Notes: generated by a model from the letters alone, not told the origin. Shown: positions 15,380 through 24,110, counted from the first letter of the stretch. The stretch: DNA of 47,965 nt from Janthinobacterium sp. UMAB-56 (GCF_900095265.1 NZ_LT607657.1:113234-161198), one strand, 5' to 3'. A program made the numbers and translations.

Positions 15380-16022
15380 AAAATTATTAATCTTGACGGG
15401 ACCGCAGGGGTCGGGCAATCATCTGTTTAGCCGGATATTGAGCATGCATCCCGCCGTGCAGGGCTGGACCGCGCTGAAGGAGGAATACTGGGTGCCCAGC
15501 GATGAGGAGCCGTTTGCCGAATACTGGGTCCATCCGGGGCGCCTGGATGAACAGGTATTTGCAGAGGCACGGTATTTTCTCGCCAATGTCAGCTGTCCAT
15601 TTTTTTATGACGGCACGCGCTATTTGCCCAGGATACGGGAAGTGGCGGACCGGGCTGCATCGTTCGGTATCAACGTCGAGATCGCCATCGTGGTCAGGGA
15701 CCAGAATATCAATGCCGTTCAGCAGCAGCGCGTGGGAGGCCAGGTGACTCTGGGTATGGCGCAGGATTATTATTATGCGCATTTGATGAATAGCCCGCAT
15801 GCAGTCCATTTCATCGATTACGAAGCTTTTTTTCTGCATAAACTCCATTATTTGCGCTGGCTGGCCAGGGTTCTCGATTTCCCCATCGCCTGGGAGAGCG
15901 CCGATGTGATGCGTTTTATTGAGCAGGATGCCAATCGCAAATATGTGGCGGCAATCGAGGAGAACTGGCTCGATGCAACAATACGCGCTGGCCGCCGGCC
16001 TTTCAGCGAACGTTCGTCGTAG
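15366..16022 (+). CDS. Sulfotransferase-like P-loop protein (second copy)
   Basis: A 218-residue protein beginning LLILTGPQGSGNHLFSRIL, a P-loop with G-P-Q-G-S-G-N-H that resembles the PAPS 5'-phosphosulfate loop or a small-molecule kinase loop. The VEIAIVVRDQNINAVQQQR segment holds an Arg/Asp pair like the 3'-phosphate site. It is not closely alike to the first such protein (10125-10829), so the two are probably not recent duplicates. Two consecutive ATGs (15366, 15369) overlap the cupin's 3' end, and no strong ribosome site is visible, which favours coupled translation. It ends the plus-strand operon and the island's gene set. Confidence 0.6.
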   Translation: MMNAKKLLILTGPQGSGNHLFSRILSMHPAVQGWTALKEEYWVPSDEEPFAEYWVHPGRLDEQVFAEARYFLANVSCPFFYDGTRYLPRIREVADRAASFGINVEIAIVVRDQNINAVQQQRVGGQVTLGMAQDYYYAHLMNSPHAVHFIDYEAFFLHKLHYLRWLARVLDFPIAWESADVMRFIEQDANRKYVAAIEENWLDATIRAGRRPFSERSS

Positions 16023-16213
16023 CGCCAGCGGCCATCCCGATTCACCCAAGTTAAGCGATGACTTGTCCTCAAGCCGCCTTGTGCGCCATCTATTTACCGG
16101 ACACTATCTCTGTTACGGAATTAGTATTGCAGGGGTCAGGAAGGATGCATTCTGACAACTAAGAAATCAAGCGAGTTATGGTAAAAATAATATCAAAAAA
16201 CTGCCTCGGTAGC

Positions 16214-17086
16214 TTATTCCTCTATGGCGCGCAAGGCCTTCGCATGGAAGCGCACATGCTCTTCCATGAAGCTGGCGATGAAGTAATAGCCGTGGTCATA
16301 GCCGGCATGGCGGCGCAACTGCAGGGGCTGGCCGGCGTCGCGGCATGCCGCTTCGAACACCTCGGGGTATAGTTGCTCGGGCAGGAACTTGTCGGCCAGG
16401 CCCTGGTCGATCAAGATGCCTTCGGGGAATAGTGGCGGTTGGCCGTGCCGACCGCGCATCAGTGCGCTGGCGTCGTACTGCTGCCAGCTGGCTGCATCGC
16501 TGCCCAGGTAGCCCGTGAACGCTTTTTTGCCCCACGGACACTGGCTCGGTGCGGCGATGGGGGCGAAGGCGGAGACGGAACGGAACAGTTCCGGGTTGCG
16601 CAAGGCCAGCACCAGCGCGCCATGGCCGCCCATGGAGTGGCCGAAAATGCCCGTGCGTTGCGCATCGATCGCCAGTTCCTGTTCCAGCAGGGCGTGCAGT
16701 TCCAGCAGGTAGCTATACATCCGATAATGGCTGCGCCACGGCGCTTCGGTAGCGTCCACGTAAAAGCCGGCCCCCGCGCCGAAATCCCAGGCATCCGTTT
16801 CGCCCGCGATGTTGGCGCCACGGGGGCTGGTGTCAGGGGCGATCAGGATCAGACCTTCTTCGGCCGCCACGCGCTGCGCGCCGCCCTTGATCATGAAAGT
16901 TTCTTCTGTGCAAGTCAGACCGGCCAGGTAAAACAGCGCAGGTCGCGTGGTGCTGACCTTGGCGCCTGGCGCCGTGTCCGGAATGAAAGCCGAGAAACGC
17001 ATGGGCAAGCCGATGGCTTGCGCGTCGTGACGATAAAAGCGTTGTACGCCGCCAAAACAGGCGTGTTCACTCAACAGTTCCAGCAT
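16214..17086 (-). CDS. fghA: S-formylglutathione hydrolase
   Basis: A 290-residue esterase-D-type alpha/beta hydrolase that releases formate and glutathione from S-formylglutathione in formaldehyde detoxification. The nucleophile is Ser151 in GHSMGGHGA, with the acid in LIDQGLADKF (227-234) and His265 in YDHGYYF. Length and order are standard. ATG 17086 has GAGGAGA upstream. It lies 56 bp after a sirtuin gene on the same strand. The partner formaldehyde dehydrogenase is not in the window. The C-terminal codons coincide with one copy of the island-flanking repeat, so the last residues A-I-E-E may have been supplied by the integrated DNA. Confidence 0.95.
   Translation of the reverse strand: MLELLSEHACFGGVQRFYRHDAQAIGLPMRFSAFIPDTAPGAKVSTTRPALFYLAGLTCTEETFMIKGGAQRVAAEEGLILIAPDTSPRGANIAGETDAWDFGAGAGFYVDATEAPWRSHYRMYSYLLELHALLEQELAIDAQRTGIFGHSMGGHGALVLALRNPELFRSVSAFAPIAAPSQCPWGKKAFTGYLGSDAASWQQYDASALMRGRHGQPPLFPEGILIDQGLADKFLPEQLYPEVFEAACRDAGQPLQLRRHAGYDHGYYFIASFMEEHVRFHAKALRAIEE
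16226..16246 (-). repeat. Right copy of 21-bp direct repeat (inside fghA 3' end)
   Basis: Identical to 2666-2686 except for one C/T position. It lies in the same strand and codon phase of an FghA C-terminus (H-A-K-x-L-R-A). It is a candidate attachment core at the right boundary of the island. Confidence 0.55.
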
Positions 17087-17142
17087 GAATTCTCCTCGTT
17101 AATCCCATAGTATAGCCAGAGTGGCGCAGCGCCAAGTCGGCA

Positions 17143-18006
17143 TCAGCCCAGCATGGCCGCTAGTGCTGGCAGTATGTCCTGTGCCGGTGCTTCGGTCTTG
17201 AAGGCCAGCAAATGGTCGGCGCGCGTCTTGCCCAGGTTGATGGCGGCCACGGGCTTGCCCGTTTCGGCCGCCATGCGGCACAGGCGAAAGCTGGAATACA
17301 CCATGACCGATGAACCCACCACCAGCAGGGCGCCAGCTTCCTTCATCTTGCGCTCGGCTTCGGCTGCGCAGGCGGCGGGCACGCCATCGCCGAAAAACAC
17401 CACGTCCGGTTGCAGGGTGCCGCCGCAGCGGGGACAGACGGGTACGTGGAAGGTGGCCAGCTGAGACGGCTCCAGCAAGGCGTCGCCATCGGGCGCCGGC
17501 GTGGCCGTGGCGCCCAGCATCTGCGGATTGTCGTGTTCGAGCTGGTCCTGGATCAAACGGCGCGTGTGGCGGCTTCGGCAATCGAGGCAGACCACGCCAT
17601 GTATGCTGCCGTGCAACTCCGTGACGGCTGGGCTGCCGGCCTGCTGGTGCAGGCCATCCACGTTTTGCGTGACCAGGCCGCCTATTCTTCGGCGCTGGGC
17701 CAACTGCGCGATGGCCAGGTGGCCGGCATTCGGCGCGGCGCGCGCCAGGGTCGGCCAGCCCACCATGCTGCGCGCCCAGTAGCGGCGGCGCACGGCTTCC
17801 TGGCGGCGAAAATCGGGGCCTTGCACGGGCGCGTTGCCGCGCCGCACGCCTTCCGTGTCGCGGTAAGCAGGAATGCCGGATGCCGTGCTGATGCCGGCGC
17901 CCGTCAGCAGCAGCACGTCGGGATGGCGTTGCAGGAACTGCGCCAGCTGCTCGAGTTCAGGATCGTCGCTGGCGACTGGCAGGCTGGCTGGGAAAAAGTT
18001 GTGCAT
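17143..18006 (-). CDS. Sir2-family NAD-dependent protein deacylase
   Basis: A 287-residue sirtuin. The NAD-binding GAGISTASGIPAYRD (36-50), TQNVDGLHQQAG (113-124) and catalytic His132 (ELHGS) are intact. Cys140/Cys143 and Cys191/Cys194 supply the structural zinc. An insertion of about 20 residues lies between the two Cys pairs, and FGDGVP replaces the common FGE-x-P. It removes acetyl or longer acyl groups from lysines using NAD. It is adjacent to fghA on the same strand and probably co-transcribed. CobB is the nearest well-known relative, but the zinc insertion and length are more like the SIR2 class found in soil proteobacteria. Confidence 0.93.
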   Translation of the reverse strand: MHNFFPASLPVASDDPELEQLAQFLQRHPDVLLLTGAGISTASGIPAYRDTEGVRRGNAPVQGPDFRRQEAVRRRYWARSMVGWPTLARAAPNAGHLAIAQLAQRRRIGGLVTQNVDGLHQQAGSPAVTELHGSIHGVVCLDCRSRHTRRLIQDQLEHDNPQMLGATATPAPDGDALLEPSQLATFHVPVCPRCGGTLQPDVVFFGDGVPAACAAEAERKMKEAGALLVVGSSVMVYSSFRLCRMAAETGKPVAAINLGKTRADHLLAFKTEAPAQDILPALAAMLG

Positions 18007-18060
18007 GATGCGCCATGCTAACCGAAAAGCGCGGCGCCGTTGCAGGGGGGATGCGGAGGC

Positions 18061-18732
18061 TTACTCCAGCTTCTTGCCGAAACGTTGCAGGCGCGGCTGC
18101 CAATGCTCCTTGATATTGGCCGAGACGAGGATGCGCTCGGCTTTGCCGATCAGCAATGCGCGTGGCACGAAGCCGAAATAGCGCGAGTCGGCGCTGTCGT
18201 CGCGGTTATCGCCCAGCATGAGAAAATGGTCGGTCGGTACCGTCACGGGGGCAAAGCTGCGCGCCGCGCCCGCAATTTGTGGCAAGAGCTGGATGCGATG
18301 CTGCTCGGTCGCGTAGCGCTCGCTGATGCGCTGCGCCGTCAGCTGGCCCATGTGGGCGATGGTTTCAGGCGCCGTATCGAGCGCCGTGTACTGGGCGGGC
18401 TGGCCATTGATGACCAGCTGTTCATTGCGCATTTCCACCGTGTCGCCGGGCAGGGCGATGATGCGCTTGATCAGCCGCGTGCCGTCTTTGGGCGAAGAAA
18501 AGGTGACGATGTCGCCCCGCTGCGGTTCGCCCAGGCGCTGCAGCACGATATCGGTCAGCGGTACTTTCAGGTTGAAGGCGAGGCGGTTGACGAAGACCAC
18601 GTCGCCTTCGAGCAGGTTGGGGCGCATGGACGCCGACGGTATGGGATTCCAGTCCGCCACGGCCGTGCGAAATACGCCGAAGAGCAGCAGAAACATCAAA
18701 AAACCTTTGTTGGCGCGCATCCATGTGCTCAT
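18061..18732 (-). CDS. lepB: Signal peptidase I
   Basis: A 223-residue type I leader peptidase with one N-terminal membrane segment (about 10-25). The catalytic Ser35 is in P-S-A-S-M-R-P, Lys89 in RLIKRIIALPGD is the general base, and box E, GDNRDDSADSR, is near the C-terminus. It cleaves secretory signal peptides on the outer face of the inner membrane. The main lepB of such genomes usually sits next to lepA and has two membrane spans, so this shorter, isolated gene is probably a second peptidase. The start at 18732 was chosen over the longer frame to 18876, because that extension is not hydrophobic and crosses an inverted repeat. Confidence 0.9.
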   Translation of the reverse strand: MSTWMRANKGFLMFLLLFGVFRTAVADWNPIPSASMRPNLLEGDVVFVNRLAFNLKVPLTDIVLQRLGEPQRGDIVTFSSPKDGTRLIKRIIALPGDTVEMRNEQLVINGQPAQYTALDTAPETIAHMGQLTAQRISERYATEQHRIQLLPQIAGAARSFAPVTVPTDHFLMLGDNRDDSADSRYFGFVPRALLIGKAERILVSANIKEHWQPRLQRFGKKLE

Positions 18733-18891
18733 GTCGGCTCTTTCGCTGGGCTGTGCCCGTGATGGTGAAGGAAGGCGCCATTGCTGCTGGCGCCCTATCA
18801 CGATGCACGGCGAGGCTGAAGCCAGTCTTAAATCAAGGGCCTGCAGGAGCGGCAGCGCGTCCAGTGTTGCGTGCAAGCATCAGCCATGAGA

Positions 18892-20466
18892 CTATTTGAA
18901 GGCCTTGATGACGGCGTCCAGCTTGACCTTCAGGGATTTGTCGTGCGCATGGATGGCCGGCACTTCGCGCTGCACGCCAAGCAGCTGGTAGACGGCCGTC
19001 TGCGCCGCGCGCACCGAGTATTCCACGGTAAACACCACATCGTCAGCGAGCTCCACGAACTGGCTGACGAAGGCCAGGTTGACGGAGTTGACCGGCACGG
19101 GCAGGGGACGGTCGCTCTTCGCGCGGGGCATGAACATGCTGGTGATGTAGGGCATGCGGCAGGGTATGCAATTGGCCGTGGCCATGATGTCGAGGTCGAA
19201 GTTCAGATGACCACACAGTTCGCGCAAGATCTCTGCGCCGCTGCATTCGGACATGGGCTTGGCGACGAAGTTGCCGATGCGGTCAGGGTGCAGCGCATAG
19301 CCCCAGAATACTTGCACGCCTGCGGGCTGGCCGGCGAAATGGGGCTGGTGCGCCAGCACGACCGACATGAACCAGTTGCTGTCCTTGAAGGTGACGAGAC
19401 CGCCCGTGCCCGCGCTATTGCCCGTGAATTGCTCCATCCTGTCAAAGAAGGCGCTGTCTTTCAAGGTGACCGTGTAAGAGGCCCAGTAGGATTCGGGGAT
19501 GCTGCTGTTGAAGGCGGCCGGGCGTCCCAGTTGCGGGCGGCCCTCGGCCAGCTTTTCCCACAGGCGCCAGCCCTGGCTGTCGTTCTTCGTGCGCTTGGCC
19601 GGCGCGCTGTGCATGCTGCCATAGCTGGATGCATCGGTCATCGAGGCATTCTGGAAAAAGACCAGGTCGTCTGCGGCGACGGGGATCACGTCGGCCAGGC
19701 CGCGGCGCTGGCAGGCGATGGCTGTGGCGCTCAGGCGGCCATCGGCTTCTTGCACCTCGATATCGGTCACCGTGCAATCCATGATGATGTTCACGCCTTG
19801 CGCCTGCAGCCACGCGACCAGCGGGCGCACCAGCGAATCGTACTGGTTATAGACGGTGCGCTTGACGCCAGCCAGGGTTTCGATGCGCGAAAACTCCATC
19901 ATGAAGCGGTGCAGGTAGCGCTTGAACTCGACGGCGCTGTGCCAGGGCTGGAAGGCGAACGTGGTGGCCCACATATACCAGAATTTGGTGTCGAAAAATT
20001 CGGGCGAGAGCCAGTCCGTGATGGCGCTGCTGCCCAAGGTGTCTTCGTCCGCTTCCGTCAGCTTCAACAGTTCCAGCCTGTCCTGCATGGAAAAGCCCAT
20101 GCTGCTGACATCGACCTTGAAACGGTTGCGGTCGACCAGGCGCGCGCGCGAGTGGGGAATGTGCTGCTCATTGAAGGCGATGGTTTCGTCGTAGACGCTC
20201 TGGCCCGCATGCTCGAGCGAGGGGATGCTCTTGAACAAGTCCCAGGTGCATTCGTAATTGTCGGTGGTCAGCATGCGCCCGCCGCGCAAGGTGTAGCCAT
20301 CCTCGGCATTGCCGCCGCCATCGAGGCTGCCCCCGCTCACGGACGATGCTTCGAAGATGGTGATGTTGCTGCCTTGCATGCCGCCGTCGCGTAGCATGAA
20401 GGCGGCCGCAGCCAGCGAGCCGATGCCGCCGCCGACGAGATAGGCTTTTTTATTCGTATTGCTCAT
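18892..20466 (-). CDS. ohyA: Oleate hydratase
   Basis: A 524-residue FAD-containing hydratase that adds water to the cis-9 double bond of oleate and related fatty acids, giving 10-hydroxystearate. The N-terminal Rossmann motif YLVGGGIGSLAAAAFML and the following FEASSVSGGSLDG are typical, as are NEQHIPHSRARL near the substrate channel and TFAFQPWHSAVEFKRYLHRF in the middle. Length and layout match the family. The ATG at 20466 has AGGG nine bases upstream; the ORF extension to 20514 is not conserved-looking. It is monocistronic. The likely roles are detoxification of host- or plant-derived unsaturated fatty acids or lipid remodelling. Confidence 0.95.
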   Translation of the reverse strand: MSNTNKKAYLVGGGIGSLAAAAFMLRDGGMQGSNITIFEASSVSGGSLDGGGNAEDGYTLRGGRMLTTDNYECTWDLFKSIPSLEHAGQSVYDETIAFNEQHIPHSRARLVDRNRFKVDVSSMGFSMQDRLELLKLTEADEDTLGSSAITDWLSPEFFDTKFWYMWATTFAFQPWHSAVEFKRYLHRFMMEFSRIETLAGVKRTVYNQYDSLVRPLVAWLQAQGVNIIMDCTVTDIEVQEADGRLSATAIACQRRGLADVIPVAADDLVFFQNASMTDASSYGSMHSAPAKRTKNDSQGWRLWEKLAEGRPQLGRPAAFNSSIPESYWASYTVTLKDSAFFDRMEQFTGNSAGTGGLVTFKDSNWFMSVVLAHQPHFAGQPAGVQVFWGYALHPDRIGNFVAKPMSECSGAEILRELCGHLNFDLDIMATANCIPCRMPYITSMFMPRAKSDRPLPVPVNSVNLAFVSQFVELADDVVFTVEYSVRAAQTAVYQLLGVQREVPAIHAHDKSLKVKLDAVIKAFK

Positions 20467-20601
20467 GGTTTTTCCCTGGGAGTGTGCACATCCGCGTGCG
20501 CGAAAGGCTGGCAAGCGGCACGGCTGATGCCGTACCCTATTTATCTATTTTATAACGCCAGGGGAGAATGGGTCGCGCAATAGAGCGTTTGCTCGGTTTT
20601 G

Positions 20602-21141
20602 TCAGGCGCCAGCGTGTTCCTTGCGCCGTTCAAAGTACAGCAAATCCGACCAGACATCCTGGAAGCGCATGGCTTTTTCCGAGTGGCCATATTGGTGAAA
20701 ACCGTTGCGCTGCATGACGGCGATCGAACCCAGGTTTTGCGGCCGCGCCGTCGCTTCCACGCGCCACAGTTCCAGTGCGCCGAACGCCTCTTCCAGCAGC
20801 AGAGCCACCACGCGCGTGGCGTAGCCGCGTCCGCCGAACCGTTCGCCGATGCGATAGCCGAGCGTCGCCTTGTTGAAATAGGGGCGCGTGACGGCTGTCA
20901 GGTTGACCCTGCCGATGATTTGCCCGTCCAGCTTGGCCAGATACTGGTAAGCGAGGTCTTGCTGGCGCTCGCGCTGCGCCTGCTCGATGGCGGCGGCGAT
21001 GGCTTCCTGGTGGTAATAGGACGGTGCGCGCGCCGTGACCCAGCTTTCAAAATACGCGCGGTTTTCCAGTTCGAAGGCCAGCAAGGCGGGAAGGTCGGCG
21101 CTGGAGGGGGGGAGCAACTGAAGGCGGTCGAGGTCTGGCAT
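20602..21141 (-). CDS. GNAT-family N-acetyltransferase (RimJ/RimL-like)
   Basis: A 179-residue acetyltransferase of the RimJ/RimL subgroup. It opens with LRLxxxxxSADLPALLAFELENRAYFESW-type residues. The acetyl-CoA loop region reads YRIGERFGGRGYATRVVALLLEEAF (about 110-134), and it ends with the RVEATARPQNLGSIAVMQRNGF substrate-side segment. Members acetylate protein N-termini or small amines; the target is not predictable. It is convergent with nothing and stands alone behind ohyA. Confidence 0.9.
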   Translation of the reverse strand: MPDLDRLQLLPPSSADLPALLAFELENRAYFESWVTARAPSYYHQEAIAAAIEQAQRERQQDLAYQYLAKLDGQIIGRVNLTAVTRPYFNKATLGYRIGERFGGRGYATRVVALLLEEAFGALELWRVEATARPQNLGSIAVMQRNGFHQYGHSEKAMRFQDVWSDLLYFERRKEHAGA

Positions 21142-21222
21142 GGGATCGTGTCGGAAAGCGATGCGCCATTATAATCAGCTGGCGCATTTCGCCGCACTTG
21201 CTTGAATTCATGAAGGAGCAGC

Positions 21223-21615
21223 ATGCTGTCCCATATTTGCCTTGGCACCAACGACTTTCCCCGCGCCTACGCCTTCTACACGGCCCTGCTCGGAGAGCTC
21301 GATTTGATCGAGAAATTTCATGATCCGGCCCAACCCTGGGCGGGCTGGATGGCGAAGGAGGCGCCGCGCCCCCTGTTCGTGCTGACGGCGCCGCATGACG
21401 GCTCGCCGGCGTCTCCCGGCAATGGGCAGATGACGGCCTTGCTGGCGGCCAGCCGCGCCCAGGTGGACCGCAGTTACCAGGCCGTGCTGGCGCTGGGCGC
21501 CGTGTGCGAAGGTCCGCCCGGCTTGCGCCCCCATTACCACGCCCATTACTATGGCGCCTATTTCCGCGACCTCGATGGCAACAAGCTGTGCGTCTGCTGC
21601 CACGCCGAGCAATGA
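21223..21615 (+). CDS. VOC (glyoxalase/bleomycin-resistance fold) protein
   Basis: A 130-residue single-module vicinal-oxygen-chelate protein. It begins ICLGTNDFPRAYAFYTALLGELDLIEKF and ends YGAYFRDLDGNKLCVCCH, the two beta-alpha-beta-beta-beta units expected. Metal ligands would be near the start (His is replaced in LSHICLG by a His at residue 4) and Asp/Glu near YFRDLDGNK. Typical annotation is lyase or dioxygenase-like; the substrate is unknown. AAGGAG lies upstream of the ATG. Its stop is one base from the convergent DinB-like gene end. Confidence 0.85.
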   Translation: MLSHICLGTNDFPRAYAFYTALLGELDLIEKFHDPAQPWAGWMAKEAPRPLFVLTAPHDGSPASPGNGQMTALLAASRAQVDRSYQAVLALGAVCEGPPGLRPHYHAHYYGAYFRDLDGNKLCVCCHAEQ

Positions 21616-21616
21616 T

Positions 21617-22201
21617 TTAGCGGGAGCCCCAGATGTCGTCTTCCGTCCAGCCCAGTTCCAGGAAATCCTGCGCCCGTTCGCCCGCTTCGCCGGCGCAATA
21701 GAATTCGTCGAGCTGGGGCGGCGCGATGTGCGTGCCTGCCAGCATGGCGTGCACTTGCCCCCGGTGGTGGCTCTGGTGCTGGAACAGGTGCGCCAGCAGG
21801 CGCTGGCGCGTGTCGACTTGCGGCGTGTCGCGCAGGATCGTCACGGGCCGCGCCAGGTCCGCATCGCACAGGCTGCGGCAATGGGCGATCAGGCGCAGGT
21901 CTGATGCGCGCTGCGCCGCGTGCAGCGCCGCGCAGTCGGTGAACGGTTCGTCCCGTTCAAAAAAGACATAGCAATCCGGATGGGGCGCATCGCCGCGCAG
22001 CTCGCGTTCGAGCGCGTCGAGATAAAACCAGTCGCACGTCAGGATGTGGTTCAGCGTGAACCGGATGGTGGGGAAAAAACTGACGCGCGCGGCCTGGAAT
22101 TCCGCCTGGCTCAGCTGCCCGCAAGCCTTCAGCAAGCGGTGGTTGGCCCAGGCGCTGTTATACGCCTGGCTGGTGACGTAAGGGGCCAGCAGATTGTTCA
22201 T
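21617..22201 (-). CDS. DinB/damage-inducible-like metalloprotein
   Basis: A 194-residue four-helix DinB-superfamily protein. Metal-binding histidines are likely in FTLNHILTCDWFYLDAL (His near 52) and in LLAHLFQHQSHHRGQVHAML near residues 135-150. The latter is the HxxxHRGQ motif of the family, seen in thiol-dependent transferases. ATG 22201 is chosen because homologous proteins begin with a short helix before the conserved AYNSAWANHRLL; the longer frame to 22267 has no ribosome site. The function is unknown; a bacillithiol-S-transferase-like fold without a known thiol substrate is the closest description. Confidence 0.82.
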   Translation of the reverse strand: MNNLLAPYVTSQAYNSAWANHRLLKACGQLSQAEFQAARVSFFPTIRFTLNHILTCDWFYLDALERELRGDAPHPDCYVFFERDEPFTDCAALHAAQRASDLRLIAHCRSLCDADLARPVTILRDTPQVDTRQRLLAHLFQHQSHHRGQVHAMLAGTHIAPPQLDEFYCAGEAGERAQDFLELGWTEDDIWGSR

Positions 22202-22362
22202 GATGTACCTTGCAAGGCAGGGAGACCTGCGACAGCGCCACTGTAGCATTTTGCGACAGGTGGACAAAGCCGGTCATGATCGCCGCACCGGCACGCCTGG
22301 CATCAAGTAAAATCGCGCAGCGGGTTTCGCGCTAGTGATGCAGAGAAGGTTTGGATAGCAAA

Positions 22363-23355
22363 ATGGGTTGGATAGGAAAATTACTGAACGGCGGCGACGA
22401 CAAAAACAAGGCTGCGCCGGTTGCGGCAGTGGCGGCGCCCGAGATGACGCGGCAGCCAGCCAGCATTACCGAAATCGATGCCATCTACTACCGCTGGCTG
22501 GCAGCCGCCGGTTCGGCGCAGGCTCCCGAGGAGGCTGAACAGCAGATTCTGGACGAATTGACGCGCCTGGCCCGTGAACCGATCGCTGGCGCCGCGCTGA
22601 TACCGCGCATTCCGGCCATCATTCCGCAGCTGATGCGGACCTTGCAAGATGAAAACATGAGCGCGGCCGAGCTGTCGCGCCAGCTGGCACAGGACGTGCT
22701 GCTGGTCGCCGAGGTCTACCGCGAAGCGAACCGGCCCTGCTACCATTCGCGCTACAACGCCAGCCCGTCGATCAACAATATGGAAGGCGCCATCATGCTG
22801 CTCGGGCAAAACGGCATGCGCATGCTGCTCGCCCGCGTCGCCTTCCGTCCCATCGTCAGCATGCAAAGCGGCGGGCTGACCATACGCACGGCGCCGCTGA
22901 TCTGGCGCCAGTCCGAGAAATGCGCGCTGGCGGCCAACCTGGTCGCGCCAGCTATGCAGGCCAACGCCTTCGACGCCTATCTCGCGGGACTGATGGCCAA
23001 TGTCGGCCTGGTGGTGGCGTTCCGGCTGATCGACCAGATGCATGCGCCCGATGCCTTTCCGCAATCGGACGCCTTCATTGCCCAGGTGTTTGCGCAGGCG
23101 CGCATCTTGTCGGTACGGATCGCCGAATTATGGGAGTTCCCCGCGTCCGTAACCCGCGCGATCGGGCTGGCCGGCGTCGATACCCAAGCCGATGCCGATC
23201 CGCAGGCGCAAGCGCTGGCGCTGGGCGAACGCTTGAGCAAGCTGCGCATGCTGGTCGATACCGGCCGCTTTCCTGCCGACGATCCCTTCGTGACGAGCGG
23301 ACTCGGCAAGAGTGAGCTGCAGGTGTTCGATAAACTGGCCGACGACGAGGAGTGA
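22363..23355 (+). CDS. HDOD-domain protein
   Basis: A 330-residue protein. A HDOD domain occupies roughly residues 90-290, with IPAIIPQLMRTLQDENMSAAELSRQLAQDVLLVAEVYREANRP and the following LGQNGMRMLLARVAF typical of the class. HDOD proteins are catalytically silent relatives of HD hydrolases and act as signalling adaptors in motility, biofilm and stress circuits. There is no attached GGDEF, EAL or kinase domain. ATG 22363 is preferred; a TTG four codons earlier lies too close to the GAGAAGG site. It is convergent with livF. Confidence 0.87.
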   Translation: MGWIGKLLNGGDDKNKAAPVAAVAAPEMTRQPASITEIDAIYYRWLAAAGSAQAPEEAEQQILDELTRLAREPIAGAALIPRIPAIIPQLMRTLQDENMSAAELSRQLAQDVLLVAEVYREANRPCYHSRYNASPSINNMEGAIMLLGQNGMRMLLARVAFRPIVSMQSGGLTIRTAPLIWRQSEKCALAANLVAPAMQANAFDAYLAGLMANVGLVVAFRLIDQMHAPDAFPQSDAFIAQVFAQARILSVRIAELWEFPASVTRAIGLAGVDTQADADPQAQALALGERLSKLRMLVDTGRFPADDPFVTSGLGKSELQVFDKLADDEE

Positions 23356-23396
23356 CGGTCGCCGGCCGCTCGTAATGCGCTTGTGGTGGGTATCAC

Positions 23397-24110
23397 TCAG
23401 CGCGCAAAATAGAGTGCATGCAGATGTTCGAGGTCGACATCAACGGCCGCCTGCGACAGCGCCACTTTACCGCTTTGCATCAGGTAGACGTGATCGGCCA
23501 CGCCCACGGCGCGCGCCGTGTTTTGCTCGACGAGGATGATGGTGCGCCGGCCATCGTTCAGGCGCGCGAGGATCTCGAACAGCTCGTTGACCACCAGTGG
23601 CGCCAGCCCCAGCGAAGGCTCGTCGATAATCAGCAGCGACGGGTCCGACATCAAGCCCCGCGCCATGGCCAGCATCTGCGCCTCGCCGCCCGACAAGGAA
23701 CCGGCGAATTGCTTGCGCCGTTCGTGCAGGCGCGGGAACATGGCGTAGGCTTCGGCCAGGCGCGCCGGCATGTGGCTGCGGTGCTCTTTCGGGAAGGCGC
23801 CCATGATCAGGTTTTCTTCCACGCTCATGTCGCGAAACGTCATGCGCCCCTCGGGTATCATGGTGACCCTCGCGTCGCTCATCTTCCAGGTGGGGGTGCC
23901 GTTGATGGACACGCCGTCGAGCGCGATGCTGCCCGCGCCTACGGGCAGCAAGCCCATGATGGCGCGCAGCAGCGTCGTCTTGCCGGCCCCGTTCGGGCCG
24001 ATGATGGTGGTCAGCTTGCCCTTCTGGATCGAGAGCGACACATCCCACAGCACATTGATGGCGCCATAGCCGGCGCGCAGATTACGTATTTCAAGCATCG
24101 TTTCAAGCAT
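23397..24110 (-). CDS. livF: Branched-chain-type ABC transporter ATPase LivF
   Basis: A 237-residue ATPase with Walker A GPNGAGKTT, signature LSGGEAQMLAMARGL, Walker B LLIIDEPSLGLAP and the C-terminal VYLMQSGKV typical of LivF. The start at 24110 has GGGAG eight bases upstream and overlaps the livG stop (ATGCTTGA). It is last in the minus-strand unit. It powers import with LivG, LivH and LivM, and the cargo is probably a carboxylic acid rather than leucine, given the ligase and dehydrogenase in the operon. Confidence 0.93.
   Translation of the reverse strand: MLETMLEIRNLRAGYGAINVLWDVSLSIQKGKLTTIIGPNGAGKTTLLRAIMGLLPVGAGSIALDGVSINGTPTWKMSDARVTMIPEGRMTFRDMSVEENLIMGAFPKEHRSHMPARLAEAYAMFPRLHERRKQFAGSLSGGEAQMLAMARGLMSDPSLLIIDEPSLGLAPLVVNELFEILARLNDGRRTIILVEQNTARAVGVADHVYLMQSGKVALSQAAVDVDLEHLHALYFAR

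Noticed and set aside
16130..16155. GTCAG/CTGAC partial palindrome after the last island gene as an IS end
   Set aside because: The inner part pairs poorly, and no transposase or matching second copy is present.
18758..18802. Inverted repeats CGTGAT/ATCACG and GGCGCC/GGCGCC upstream of lepB as a terminator
   Set aside because: The arms are short and uneven, with no T-run. Chance occurrence in high-GC DNA is likely.
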